From contig JAODUO010000550.1 of NCBI GenBank assembly GCA_025642075.2, forward strand, positions 23,501 to 87,500: a stretch of 64,000 nucleotides of DNA, given 5' to 3'. Below the pieces are notes generated by a model. That model saw only the letters and a list, made by a program, of their open reading frames with translations, searched no databases and was not told where the DNA came from. This document shows, piece by piece, positions 13,801 to 24,510 of this stretch (positions are counted from its first letter, which is position 1; every line of letters starts with the position of its first letter). Both the position numbers and the translations under genes were made by a program. This DNA is from Ridgeia piscesae (Eukaryota; Annelida; Polychaeta; Sabellida; Siboglinidae).

Positions 13801-16800
13801 CTATGCATGCTACTTGTCAAATTAGTTGACATTTTGATTATTGTAAATAAAAGGGTGCAGAGATTGCAAACGCAAGTGGAACTATCTGATGTCACCAGAT
13901 CAGTGGTTGACAGCAAGTACCGGTAATTACAATAAATTATGGTGTTAATATATGTTTCATCTATCGGTGTCAGACACTGCTGATGATGGGAGCGTACACT
14001 ATTTAGGGCATGTATGCTTAATAGAACGAATACGGTATCTAAAACAATTGGTGTAATTTTTACTCAAACTGTATTGTTACATCACAACAACAGCAGATAC
14101 ACAGAAGTAAACTAAGAGTGCTGTGACAACACTACAGAAACAGTTGTCTATAGATTTGCACAAATGAGTGGCAGACTAGTAGCCATGCCAGGAATACGAC
14201 CTAAACACACGTCTCATTCAATGTGTGATTGTACAGAGCAAGCTGTTAGTGTTACGACTCACAATAGCAGACATGCATTCTCCCACATAAGTGAGTATTG
14301 TATGCAAGAATACAAGAGCCACATAACAGCCTTGGCCATATATAAAGGTATTTGCACAGCTTGACAGGCGTGTACAGGTAAACACTGCTAAAAGGCCTCA
14401 CATGATAAGGCATTTATCTGGCACCAGACTAGGTCATATTACACGTTCTCTGTTTCAATTGTGAGAACATGTGAGGACTTATATATTATATAGTTCTAGT
14501 GTTGTCTACTTGCTGCGTTTAGTGCTAATACACCATACTTCATGTATAGCCTACAAATGTGTCGTGAATATCTACCAGAACATGAATGATTACGGAACAT
14601 GCCACAGTTTAATAACCTAATATTCAATCCAGTACCACGTCAAAGACAAACACATTATATATTCATATTGTGCCAGCTTATGCCCACACATGGAGAAACC
14701 AACCAAAGGGTATCAAGTATCGCCATTATGGTAACGCTATTACCACTCAATTGTCTAAAATTAGAGAAACACCCACTAGAAAACCTGAAGATACTAAAGA
14801 TGCATAACATTAACCAATGATTCCAGTTTCATGTTAATGTGAGTTACGATTAACACACCTAACTTATTAAACACTAAAAACTGGTACAAACCTTAATCGA
14901 TGGCAAATTTAGAATAAACTAATATGGCACTGCTTTTCTACTGAGGGTGTCATAGATTCATTTATGAAAATTTTGCAACTCAGATGCAAACCATCAAGTT
15001 ATAAAGAACACCCACCCAAACACACACACACACACACACACATAATGTGCTAGATAGAGTGTAGGTAAACAAACAACTGTCCTTATTCATTACATCCTTG
15101 ACAACACATGTTAGTCTACCAGTGTCCACCAGTGTCCACCAGTGTCCACCAGTGTCCACCAGTGCCCACCAGTGTCCACCAGTGTCCACCAGTGTCCACC
15201 AGTGTCCACCAGTGTCCACCAGTGCCCACCAGTGTCCATCGTCCACCAGTGCCCACCAGTGTCCACCAGTGTCCACCAGTGCCCACCAGTGTCCACCAGT
15301 GTCCACCAGTGTCCACCAGTGCCCACCAGTGTCCACCAGTGCCCACCAGTGTCCATCGTCCACCAGTGCCCACCAGTGTCCACCAGTGTCCACCAGTGTC
15401 CATGTCCACCAGTGCCCACCAGTGTCCATCGTCCACCAGTGCCCACCAGCGTCCACCAGTGTCCACCAGTGTCCACCAGTGTCCACCAGTGTCCACCAGT
15501 GCCCACCAGTGTCCACCAGTGTCCACCAGTGTCCACCAGTGTCCACCAGTGCCCACCAGTGTCCACCAGTGTCCACCAGTGTCCACCAGTGCCCACCAGT
15601 GTCCACCAGTGTCCACCAGTGCCCACCAGTGCCCACCAGTGTCCACCAGTGTCCACCAGTGCCCACCAGTGTCCACCAGTGTCCACCAGTGTCCACCAGT
15701 GTCCACCAGTGTCCACCAGTGTCCACCAGTGTCCACCAGTGTCCACCAGTGTCCACCAGCGCCCACCAGCGCCCACCAGCGCCCACCAGCGCCCACCAGC
15801 GCCCACCAGCGCCCACCAGCGTCCAACCAGTGTCCAGTGTCTATCACGTCATTTCATCACCAGAGTTCTCACCTTCATGGGTTCTAATCACAGGCAGTTG
15901 AGGGGATGAATATGTTAGTTGTAGTTTCTCCAGCCACGTGAGATTACTAGTGTGTCTCCGTGAAGTAGGCTTTGGTTTACCACTCATGTCCTTCAAACTG
16001 TCATCACAGCCCTCATCACTCGGATCACTCTCATTCCTTTGTTGGGTTCTCAGCCTGGGAAGAAATCCCCTTTTCTTGGGTTCATCCATCTTCTGAGGTT
16101 CATCTTTCTTTTGACGGTCATCTCTTTTGTGAGGTTTGTCTCCTTTCTGAGGTCCATCCCTGTTTTGAAGTTTATTCCTTTTGAGGGATTCATCTTTCTT
16201 GTGGGGTTCATCCCTTCTGTGGGGTTCATCCCTCTTTTGATGTTCATCCCTCTTTTGATGTTCATCCCTCATTTGATGTTCATCCCTCTTTTGATGTTCA
16301 TCCCTCTTTTGATGTTCATCCCTCTTTTGATGTTCATCCCTCTTTTGATGTTCATCCCTCGTTTGATGTTCATCCCTCTTTTGATGTTCATCCCTCTTTT
16401 GATGTTCATCCCTCTTTTGATGTTCATCCCTCTTTTGATGTTCATCCCTCTTTTGATGTTCATCCCTCGTTTGATGTTCATCCCTCTTTTGATGTTCATC
16501 CCTCTTTTGATGTTCGTCCCCCTTTTGATGTTCGTCCCCCTTTTGATGTTCGTCCCCCTTTTGATGTTCGTCCCCCTTTTGATGTTCGTCCCCCTTTTGA
16601 TGTTCATCCCCCGTTTGATGTTCATCCGTCTTTTGATGTTCATCCGTCTTTTGATGTTCATCCGTCTTTTGATGTTCATCCGTCTTTTGATGTTCATCCC
16701 TCGTTTGATGTTCATCCCTCTTTTGATGTTCATCCCTCTTTTGATGTTCATCCCTCTTTTGATGTTCATCCCTCATTTGATGTTCATCCCTCTTTTGATG

Positions 16801-19800
16801 TCCATCCCTCTTTTGATGTTCATCCCTCTTTTGATGTCCATCCCTTGTTTGATGTTCATCCCTCTTTTGATGTTCATCCCTCTTTTGATGTTCATCCCTC
16901 TTTTGATGTTCATCCGTCTTTTGATGTCCATCCCTCATTTGTGGTCCATCCCTCATTTGTGGTCCATCCCTCTTGCATGGTTCATCCTTTGTTTGAGGTT
17001 CCTCCTTATTTTGAAGTTCATCCCTCTTCTGAGGGTCATGACTCTTTTGGGAGGCATCCCTCTTTTGTGGTTCCTCCCTCTTCTGAGGTGCACCCATCAT
17101 CTCTACATCATCATCCCTCGCATGAGATTCATCAGGGCTATTCTGAGGTTCAGCTCCCTTCTGAGCTTCATCCCCCTCCCGTGGTTTATCCCTGCTGTTG
17201 CAAGTTTCCTCCTCCCTCCCTTCACTTTCTTCCTGTGACAAAAGTTTTCCCTCGTTGTGAGATTCCTCCACGTTACTCTGCTGTGAGTCCATCCCATTCC
17301 CCGATTTCTCCTTGTCCTGAGATGCCATCCCACTCCGAGATTCCTCCTGGCTCCAAAATTCATCACTGCTCCCAGATTCATCCCTCTTCCTAAGTTCCTC
17401 CCGGTTCTGAGAATCTCCCATCCCATGCTGACTTTCCTCCACCTTCACTTGCTCCCGCAGCTGCCTCTGACTGTCTTCTGCCCCAGACATGTGTCTGTCT
17501 AGTGAGGCAGACACAGACATTCTAAACGGTCACTGCAGGTAGGTGTATGTTCACATTTCACTTCACTGAAGACATTTGATCAAGGCAGACAGCCATCAAG
17601 GCAGACAGCCAGTCAAGGCAGACAGCCAGTCAAGGCAGACAGCCAGGTCAAGGCAGACAGCCAGGTCAAGGCAGACAGCCAGTCAAGGCAGACAGCCAGT
17701 CAAGGCAGACAGCCAGTCAAGGCAGACAGCCAGACAAGGCAGACAACTTGTTTGTCCAGCATAATTCAACACACATTGCTCTGTCTTTGCTGGAAAAACA
17801 TCCCGATGGCCACAGCATACATTACATCATCAATGCCGCGATAATTAATCCCACTATGCAGCTCAGATTAGGGTAAAACACGCAACTTTCCACCATGTAA
17901 CTGGACAGCTCCACAGCATTCGTCCATGATATCGCCTCATAATATTCAGCTACTAGTATGTTTTACTGGCAACCATGGCAGTGCAGTGACAAATGCATTT
18001 TTTGACACACGGTACGTGACCGACACATTTACACAGCTATGCACCGACACATGCATTCCTGATTGAGCCCAAGAAGTGCCTAGCAACTTGGTGACAAGTG
18101 ACACCTTGCAAGACTTTTTATGCATGAGCCCGGCTGGCAACTCTTACGTTTCTTAACACTTCATTAACATTGATCACAGGGTCAAGTAAGCAGAAGGAAT
18201 GAACATGATTACAATCAAATAGAATCAGTTTCTATGACTTTATCTGGAATAATCACTTCTAAATTACAGCATAACAATTACAGCATACCTAATGGATATT
18301 ACAAACTACAAGACTGTATAACCTTCATGCAGGTACAATCTATATGACAATACTAATTAAAAGATTGCCAGTTGACAGTTGCTGCATAAATCACATTTTA
18401 TGCGCACGTGTAAGTATTATTCTTTATGCATAACATGTTTTATTTTAAATAAATTGATAACATTTGTCTAACAGTTTTAATGATATAATAATAATAGGCT
18501 TCCAAATTAACTGTCCTTGTAATTGTTTCTGTATTTGATTTATGCTACATTTGGAGTTACACTATATTAACCACTTTGTAATTACATTTTGCATCTACAA
18601 AACTTTGAACATTTAAAATATGAAAATTCAGCCTTATAAAATATATAGTGACTACCACACAACACCAAGCTGCGCGTTGTATTAGGGGATGGGTTGGTTC
18701 TATATATAGTTGAACCTCATGTTACGATGATTACCGGTATATACGATCACCTCCATAGCACAACCAACTCAATAAAAGGTTACTCTGGGACAGTCCCAAA
18801 GTATTTTATTCTTCAGGCAAGTACAGTATATGAAATTATTGCAGCTAATACAGTCACCTCGTTGTTCAGGGCTTGTTGTTCAAGTCACTTTTGTCCAGTT
18901 CCAAGTGACTATTAATGAGCTTATACTGGACACTGACAGGTATGACAAATTAAGTGTGGTTTGTTGTTTAAAATATGTACCATAATTATTATCCCCAAAA
19001 GATGCACAGTGTAAGGGGGTGTCTATAGGGGTTGATGCAGTATATTACTTATGGACATGTATATTGAATTCTAGAACTATAGTACATTCTTTTTGGTCTT
19101 CAATTCTGGCCAATTTCATATTTGTAACGGCAAGCCATGTTAAGCATAACAGTTGCTCACACGCTTTGGACTCACCAAAAGAGGGGAAGATTAAAAGTAC
19201 TACTAGTGGGGAATGGCAGACAAGGGTGGGAATCAGGGTTGGATTCAAATACGTATCTGTATTTGCAATTGTATTTGAATACAATTTTTTTTTGTATTTG
19301 TAATTGAATTGAAAATCACAAAAGGGCATGTATTTGTATTTGATATTTGGTCTGTATTTGGTCTGTATTTTCAAATACAATCAAATACACATACAAATTA
19401 CCAACAAAAGATATGCCCGACATAAACTGGCTCAGGAGTCAAGATGGAATGTTTTCACACCTGGTCAACATGGGCAGGCAGCACTGAGAAAATTGGCCTA
19501 CAGTGAAGCTGGTCAAACATTAGCATCAATGAATGAATGGGAAGCCAGTGAAGCTTATCTAAAGCCATAAAGACAGGTATTCACAGGGAAGGTGCTTCAA
19601 ATAATTCTGCTGTCACCTGCTGTGTAAACATCCTGGGCTAAGACAACTGAACTCAGAGCTACCCACTAGTTGGTACAGTAGTACAGATAAGGACAGTCTA
19701 GTAAACCTGCCTGCCAATTAGTCTACAGCAGTCAATCAAGCCTAAGACAAAATTCCACCCACTATGATACACAACACTTGAACTATAATTGAAACAAAGG

Positions 19801-20829
19801 GCCACGTATTTGAATCAAATTTCAAATTTGGTAATATAATTTAATCGTATTTGAATCAAAAATGGCAGTGTATTTGTATTTGAAAATTTGTATTTGTAAT
19901 TTTTTGATTTTAATTGAAATCTTGAAAAGCAATGTATTTGTATTTGAATTTGATTTGGCCAAGTTGTATTTGTATTTGATCCCAACATTTGTATTTGGAC
20001 CCAACCCTGGTGGGAATAGTGTAGCAATCTTCCCAGTGACTATGTATGGGAAGACAGTGCAAGGGTGGATTTGTGTCAAACAAGACAGATGACATATGAG
20101 ACAGATGACAGTGCAAGGGTGGATTTGTGTCAAACAAAACAGATGACATATGAGACAGATGACAGTGCAAGGGTGGATTTGTGTCAAACAAGACAGATGA
20201 CATATGAGACAGATGACATGTGAGACAGATGACATGTGAGACAGATGACACGTGACACAGATGCCATGTGAGACAGATGCCATGTGAGACAGATGACATG
20301 TGAGACAGATGACATGCAAGAGAGATGACATGCGAGACAGATGACATACGAGTCAGATGCCATGTGAGATAGATGCCATGTGAGATAGATGCCATGTGAG
20401 ACAGATGCCAGGTGAGACAGATGACATGCGAGACAGATGACATGCGAGACAGATGACATGCAAGACACATGACATGTGAGACAGATGACATGCGAGACAG
20501 ATGACATGCAACTAAAGGTTAATACCACACCGATACAAACAGAATGTAAAACTACAGTTACAAAAGATAAAACCAAACCAAGCGAAATAAAATAAAAGCA
20601 TGCATTAAAACTGCATGCACTACGACATACCATACGGATGTTTACGAGGGGGTTGCTTGCCTTTTGTTGGTTTTACGGACACATTGTCATCATCTGAGTT
20701 GAAGCTGTCACTGCTGTACTGAGTGTCACTGTCACTGCGCGAGTGCGTGCGAGAACGACTGTATGTGCGCGATCCACTGCGCGACCTATTTCTCCGATGT
20801 GACCTCACTGATGTCAGTGACGCAGACAT
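2610..20829 (-). CDS. LCA5: Lebercilin (LCA5/LCA5L family), complete multi-exon gene
   Basis: Lebercilin is a coiled-coil protein of the ciliary axoneme and basal body that works with intraflagellar transport; human LCA5 loss causes Leber congenital amaurosis. Exons, 5' to 3': 20829-20631, 12127-11988, 11031-10675, 9833-9696, 9431-9228, 7450-7418, 6288-5803, 3653-2610. All have AG/GT borders and consistent phase; together 2601 nt, 866 aa (human about 697). A further in-frame exon at 15873-17498 is listed separately and would raise this to 1408 aa. Family signatures: RAKVNELRNELEE, QDKAINKYQAAENDLPQLI, EKDKELEVRNIYSNR, LLLARLREMD, ENMHHGLPA, SDLMTELFGAS and the end DDDIEEVIL. The HHGLPA and GYQPSF motifs recall LCA5L, the acidic C-terminus LCA5, as expected of a pre-duplication gene. 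An in-frame TGA 12 nt upstream supports the start. The 5' UTR was not found. Introns are full of tandem repeats. Confidence 0.93.
3706..4460. repeat. (TG/CA)n tract next to the LCA5 last-exon acceptor
   Basis: Long TG tract interrupted by a recurring TGTCTGTATG motif, decaying after 4310. On the LCA5 strand it is CA-rich and ends about 50 nt before the 3' splice site. CA-rich tracts are known ligands of hnRNP L in vertebrates; an effect on splicing here is inference. Confidence 0.95.
4776..4818. repeat. (AT)n microsatellite
   Basis: Short AT-alternating tract in the last LCA5 intron. Nothing else is recognised between 4460 and 5800. Confidence 0.9.
5803..6288 (-). CDS. LCA5: LCA5 exon, low-complexity Pro/Gln/Thr linker
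   Basis: Encodes 162 residues rich in Pro, Gln, Asn, Thr and Ser, from RTRPAHQTDSQ to NPTPWAAESSVSTT. It looks disordered and has no match in human lebercilin, so it contributes to the greater length of this protein. Acceptor TTTTTGCAG, donor ACG|GTAACC, phase 0 at both ends. It is relatively GC-rich compared with the introns. Confidence 0.8.
7418..7450 (-). CDS. LCA5: LCA5 33-nt microexon
   Basis: Eleven codons, EDIFDDDSDTQ, between acceptor CTCTAG and donor CAG|GTGACT. It is phase 0 on both sides, so inclusion or skipping both keep the frame between the exon ending at 9228 and the one starting at 6288. The acidic composition fits lebercilin's linker. Support comes from splice sites and frame only; its size makes it less certain than its neighbours. 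Confidence 0.6.
8036..8735. repeat. 38-39 bp minisatellite, about 18 copies
   Basis: Unit AGTCTGAGGTATGATCATCA followed by GTCATGGACTTAATATTGC; the left copies are 38 bp and the right ones 39 bp. Because 39 is a multiple of three and the unit lacks stops, it is open on both strands. It lies in the LCA5 intron 0.6 kb upstream of the microexon. Confidence 0.95.
10087..10400 (+). mobile_element. Probable tRNA-derived SINE
   Basis: Within an LCA5 intron. A tRNA-like head has a possible A box near GGGGAGCGCCGGACTGT and a B box GGTTCAATCCC, followed by an unrelated body with GCCAGGGGAAGTAAAAGAT. A related AAGGGAAGTAAAAGA fragment occurs near 39287. Ends and tail are not clear. The 68-codon open frame here is not a gene. 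Confidence 0.5.
10675..11031 (-). CDS. LCA5: LCA5 exon 3, lebercilin coiled-coil core
   Basis: Encodes 119 residues of heptad-rich coiled coil, from TRIQLQDLQQENKILKKQ to RAEADLEESMRKNE. This is the best-conserved part of the lebercilin domain; DKNLGERDELSRKLS matches the same block in human LCA5 and LCA5L. Acceptor GTAG at 11033-11032, donor GAG|GTGAGG. The acceptor and the first exon bases are duplicated upstream in the intron at 11126-11190 (see findings). The long plus-strand open frames here are antisense shadows. Confidence 0.92.
11017..11190. repeat. LCA5: Duplication of the LCA5 exon 3 acceptor edge
   Basis: CAGCTGGATCC(G/A)CGTCTAC occurs at 11017 (the true exon edge) and again at 11126. 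Both are followed by similar sequence (GATCA, then AGAGATAGTAT(C/T)ACAAGTT). The second copy lacks about 45 bp. It carries a decoy acceptor TAG with 14 nt of exon-like sequence. Confidence 0.8.
11195..11335. repeat. GA-rich simple sequence
   Basis: Irregular GAGA runs mixed with GGATAATTAGAGA in the LCA5 intron upstream of exon 3. Confidence 0.85.
11435..11702. repeat. 21-bp minisatellite with self-complementary units
   Basis: About 12 copies of CGTACACACCAGTGTGTACAT. Each unit can pair with itself (GTACACAC with GTGTGTAC), so it is a run of short hairpins. It lies in LCA5 intron 2. Confidence 0.93.
11757..11987. repeat. 21-bp minisatellite abutting the LCA5 exon 2 donor
   Basis: Eleven copies of CTGACACTGTCCTATGACAT(A). 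The unit nearest the exon reads CTATGACTTACCTC on the plus strand and includes the real donor (GAG|GTAAGTCATAGG on the minus strand). The other units carry CAGTATGTCATAGG at the same place. Confidence 0.93.
12472..12785. repeat. 38-bp minisatellite, 8 near-identical copies
   Basis: Unit CACAACAATGGTAGATAACA followed by CTTAGTGTTACCAACACT. Each contains the palindrome AACACTTAGTGTT. Near-identity suggests recent amplification or homogenisation. It lies in LCA5 intron 1, upstream of exon 2. Confidence 0.95.
13649..14035. mobile_element. MITE with CCGTATTCGTTCTATTA ends, TA target
   Basis: 387-bp element in LCA5 intron 1. Its left end CCGTATTCGTTCTATTA is the reverse complement of its right end TAATAGAACGAATACGG, and TA flanks both sides. 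A diverged second copy is at 62447-62750. The internal CCACCTAGTGGCACTGG-like block is shared. No coding capacity. Confidence 0.8.
15005..15042. repeat. Short (CA)n tract
   Basis: CA tract of about 25 bp next to the 10-bp array. Confidence 0.85.
15111..15838. repeat. 10-bp minisatellite, about 72 copies
   Basis: Unit GTCCACCAGT with GCCCACCAGT variants, and a block of seven GCCCACCAGC units at the right end. Occasional 7-bp units (GTCCATC) break register. It lies 34 nt beyond the donor of the LCA5 repeat exon. Long GGHWWTLVDT or CPPVSTSVHQ open frames are artefacts. Confidence 0.97.
15873..17498 (-). CDS. LCA5: Probable LCA5 repeat-rich exon, phase 1-1
   Basis: An open frame on the LCA5 strand inside the first intron. 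On the minus strand a pyrimidine-rich tract ending CTCACTAG precedes 17498, and a strong donor GAAG|GTGAGA follows 15873. Length is 1626 nt (542 codons), phase 1 at both ends, so it can be included between exon 1 and exon 2 without shifting the frame. The protein begins DRHMSGAEDSQRQLRE, passes through a Glu/Ser/Gln-rich part, then about 40 copies of the hexapeptide DEHQKR with variants (TR, GD, TD, MR). It ends with a non-repetitive, better-structured part containing GFLPRLRTQQRN and SNLTWLEKLQLTYSS. The repeat has an 18-nt period, so length change stays in frame. The alternative is an intronless nested ORF, ATG 17520 to stop 15844 (558 aa); the matching splice sites and phase favour an exon. 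Not recognised from human lebercilin. Confidence 0.65.
17576..17750. repeat. 17-bp minisatellite, about 10 copies
   Basis: Unit AAGGCAGACAGCCAGTC, with some 18-bp variants. It sits about 80 nt upstream (on the LCA5 strand) of the acceptor of the repeat-rich exon. Confidence 0.95.
18709..18925. mobile_element. Decayed pogo/Tigger-like MITE
   Basis: Begins TAGTTGAACCTCATGTTACG and contains TTTTGTCCAGTTCCAAGTGA. It is the same family as the better-preserved element at 34422-34616. The right end is lost. In LCA5 intron 1. Confidence 0.55.
19234..20009. mobile_element. hAT-like MITE with 8-bp target duplication
   Basis: 776 bp. The inverted ends CAGGGTTGGATTCAAATAC and GTATTTGGACCCAACCCTG are flanked by identical GTGGGAAT at 19226-19233 and 20010-20017. 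Eight-bp duplications and CAGGG ends fit the hAT superfamily. The sub-ends are full of GTATTTG/CAAATAC words; there is no transposase frame. In LCA5 intron 1. Confidence 0.88.
20044..20510. repeat. 53-bp then 16-bp tandem repeats
   Basis: Left part: about three copies of a 53-55 bp unit (GTGCAAGGGTGGATTTGTGT...). Right part: about 20 copies of the 16-bp unit AGACAGATGACATGTG. It ends about 120 nt from the LCA5 exon 1 donor. Confidence 0.93.
20631..20829 (-). CDS. LCA5: LCA5 exon 1, Ser/Arg/Asp-rich N-terminus
   Basis: Encodes 66 codons plus one base, starting MSASLTSVRSHRRNR. The first half is Ser/Arg-rich, then follows an acidic stretch (DSFNSDDDN) and a basic end (KGKQPPRKHPYG). It ends TATG|GTATGT, leaving phase 1. 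The spare G pairs in frame either with TA of exon 2 (Val) or with AC of the long repeat exon (Asp). The in-frame TGA 12 nt before the ATG rules out a longer reading frame within this exon. Confidence 0.85.
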
Positions 20830-23800
20830 TGCAGCGTGTCACTGTGTCGGTGACACTTGGGTGTCGTCTTGTTAATATCAGTTACTGGTGACTGAGCTGC
20901 GTGTCATCACTGCAACATCATCGCAGGCAGAACGTGAATAATAATGTCAACATTGTCATGTCATAAAACATAAATATTAAGTCAAACATTTCTTATCAAA
21001 CCTTGTAAAAAGTATGATATAAACAGGATAAAATTAGATGTCCATCAAGCAAAGCTAGTAAATAAAAAACTAAATCTAATACAAGGCATGAAAGTCTATA
21101 CACCAATACACATATTTCAATTCAAATGTCATAGACGTCAAATCTGTACTTTCTAACAATAATAGTCTGGAAATGAAAACTGATTTAGTAATTTAGCCTT
21201 TGTTTAAATCAAATTAAAGTGTCCGACTGTCCGTGACAGAAAAGACCATTCTTGCCTCAACCTGCCACTCTTAAGTGTCTCTTTCTGTTGTCATTTTTCA
21301 GTACGTGAAAAATAAAAAATAAATATTGCCAGCACCAACTGTATAACATTATGTCACAGCACTTAGCTTTGTAGTATCCGGCTCTTCTAATTTTTACATC
21401 TCGTTCATGTGCTCAACATCAGAGGCCAAACAGAAGTCTTTACTAATTAACGAGAAGCCCTGCCTACCATAGCAACCAGCCTCAGTGTGAAACAGTGTGT
21501 TGCCATGGAGTATTTGCCCCTCCCTCTTGCTCATTACCTTCACCTACACACCTGTAAGACAGGGGGCGTTATAGCTGTCTAACATGCATCAATGAGACCA
21601 ACTACTAATCAATATTGCAACAGGTGCATTAGGTGCAAATAAAGACAGTGCTACCTGTCTAATTAGCTGTGCCATTGGACACACAGCCACTGTTCACCTA
21701 TTACCAGGTCAAAGAATGAGATGGAGGACTACAGGATTAATAACTGTTTTCTGACAAATTATCAGAAACAACCATAATAATAATATATGTTTCTCTCACA
21801 GAAATCAATACTTGATAGAACCATTATTAATAAATTATTTACAATGTCCCATTCTGTATCAGTTTTTGATTATGTGTGCTGCTTAGTTAAATACTACAGC
21901 TATACACACACTGACAAAACTATTTATTTAGGTGTTTCTGACTTATAGTTGTATTTAGTCACAACTTACAAATGATGACAACAAGTCACCAATATCACAA
22001 GAGTGTAAAGAAACATGACAATGGTGCATCCAATGTGTGTGGCAGGATATAATCAATAAGTTGCACGTTCCATTTTGTAATTATGTGCCTGTGACCTGTG
22101 GTTCCTAAGGATACAATTATACTAAGGACAACAGAAATAAGAGTAATTACATTAGAGTTAGCCGAGTAACTAAAAAGCTGCACAGCAATAAAAGACACTT
22201 AATGGTATTTTTTTAATCAAAGCCACTAAAAATCCAGTGTTAGAACTTGTGTCACAAAACACCCTAAAGGTTACACAATTACTTAGCAACACGTGTCTTT
22301 GTAAACTCATGCATGTGCGTTTACTGAGAAAAAATTATTGACTAAAGAACATGTTAGCATTAAGAATGTACTTTGTAGCTTCATGGTGTTGGCCCTAGGT
22401 ATGTAGCAATGTGTATAAATTTACTTCTTGACAGTTTCTTTGAAGTGCCAAGTTGACACAAGTTGTCACACTGTTGTCTTGTTAGTGGGAATTGATGGAT
22501 CATTGAAGCAAGTTCTCCCAGTGGACATTCCTTTCTGTGTAATGACAAGGGGACAGACCCTTCTTTCACTCAGTAATTGCGGAGTAGTGTCTAATGCTAA
22601 CTCTGAAGCTTCACCATAAATTCTAATTCTTTTCAGTGGCTGCCTGCTAATTGTTGACTCTGTCACTAAGACAGGTGTGACAAATATCCAATTTGTCAGT
22701 TTGTCTGGAGCCAATCACACTGTGTGAAGTGACAATGTTCAGGTGTTTGATGAGAACTACTCTACCATGCAGGCTGAATGAAGAAGTGAATATAAACATT
22801 AAAACAACATGTGATGAATGTTATGCTACGTGTAAGCTGATATAATTGGATTACTGTGGTACGTTAACTTTGCTTGTAGTCAATAAACAGAATTATTCTC
22901 ATGTACATTCATAACATTTGATTTTAAATCTGAACATTGGTTGATCGTTAAGTTGTGGGTTTTCCTTTTTTTAATGGTCTGTGCTTGGCATACTATGTGG
23001 TGTCTATTTGTATATCTGTACACAACAATAAGCTACAAGGTTATAATGTTAATTTTACAATATTAAAACTGATCAAATGCAACATATATATGTGGAACAG
23101 GCCTGGTGTTGACTTCTGATTTTAAACTAAATTCTATACAAGTTATGCAATCCATCATTGAGCTAACACCTGCGTGAACTCGAGTCTGTCAACTACACAA
23201 GATGTCAATGAATACACAACATTGTTTCGAAGAATGAATCAATCAACCAATCATAAAGAACATTGACTTATCAAAACATTGTTAATTCAAATATTTTTTC
23301 AAGACAGTTAATTTTCATTGTCATTGTCAAAAAGACTGTGGCAGTTTGTACAATGTCCCTGGCATTAGATTTAATTTAACAACCCGGCCATGCCAACTCT
23401 ACTGGACTTTCCAAAGTTTCCCAGGTCTTTGTGAATACCTCCCAGACTCAAGGAAAATGTCAGAATAAAAGCAAATATCCTGAATTTTTGCTTCAGATCT
23501 CTAGTATCTGCCCTCATTCTCACTTCAGACCACCAACAGCATCCCTCCCATCTTCCGAAGTTTAATCCAACAGGATGGAAATATTGTGACTCACAATACA
23601 TAGTCAGGATCAACCTAACTGTAGAAAAACTCAAGTAGAATCTAAAATATCCCAGATTTCAAAACTCAAAGTAGCATTTTACTAATTAATATTATATGTT
23701 GTTTACAGCACATATGGTTGATGACTTATTTTTAGAAATGCATGTTGATTCCTAACCACTGCACATGCTAGGTATGTGGTTTCTGGGCTATATTCTTTCA

Positions 23801-24152
23801 TAAGGACACACAATTTTTACATGTCCAGAATAAAACAATAACAGTAGAATTACCACATAAAAAATGTATTATCGGAGATTAGGCATAGAATGAGCGATAA
23901 ACAGTTTGTTGATGCCAACCACACTGACTTTTTGACCTCAAAAGACTGCTCAATGAATGAATTAACAAAATCAATTTTATCAAAGGTTGGCAAAGATAGT
24001 TATAATGGCATAATTTAGGTGGGTCCGAATTCTGCATAACTGCCGAATATAACAGTGAAATTGTGATGGGTTTGAATTTCATACATTTGTGATTTTTTAT
24101 ATATATTAATTATGAACTATATGGTATATGTCATATAATTAGGTCTAGTTAA

Positions 24153-24510
24153 CCCAGCAAACAAAGAACCATTTGGCACGTGTCATACTGGTTCATAATT
24201 GGTACCGCTCCACCAGAACATGTTTTCAAGTGTATTCACGTGAATACACGTGTTCTGCCTGTTGTCATGAGTTTTGAACGAGTTTGACACAAGTAGTACT
24301 GGGTCAGCTAGAACTGGTACGGTTTCACTGGTACGTGTCATCACGTGAAAAACTTACGATTTCACAGTAAACGTATGTAAACACACCAAATTTGTTCACA
24401 AAATACAGTGAATTCATGCACGAAAACACATGAAATGAGCCAGTTGAACTCGTGAATTCACTTACAGAACATGTACGTGAAATCACGGGTTGTTGACGTT
24501 GTTTGCTGGG
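24153..24510. mobile_element. Element with CCCAGCAAACAA inverted ends
   Basis: 358 bp bounded by CCCAGCAAACAA and TTGTTTGCTGGG. The interior is rich in ACGTG words, including the palindrome TTCACGTGAA. No clear target duplication was seen, so the superfamily is undecided. Confidence 0.55.

Noticed and set aside
15098..15909. Open frames of 230-280 codons over the 10-bp array
   Set aside because: Present in most frames on both strands because the 30-nt super-period lacks stops; no flanking gene structure.
16039..17238. Plus-strand frame rich in LLMFIP repeats
   Set aside because: Antisense shadow of the 18-nt repeat in the LCA5 exon; hydrophobic only because it is the complement of the charged frame.
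15844..17520. Independent intronless nested gene of 558 aa
   Set aside because: Possible, but the acceptor at 17499, the donor at 15872 and matching phase 1 at both ends fit an LCA5 exon better.
19910..20633. Minus-strand frames with MSSVSHVICLTCHLSH repeats
   Set aside because: Products of the 16-bp array; no conserved domain and placed inside an intron.
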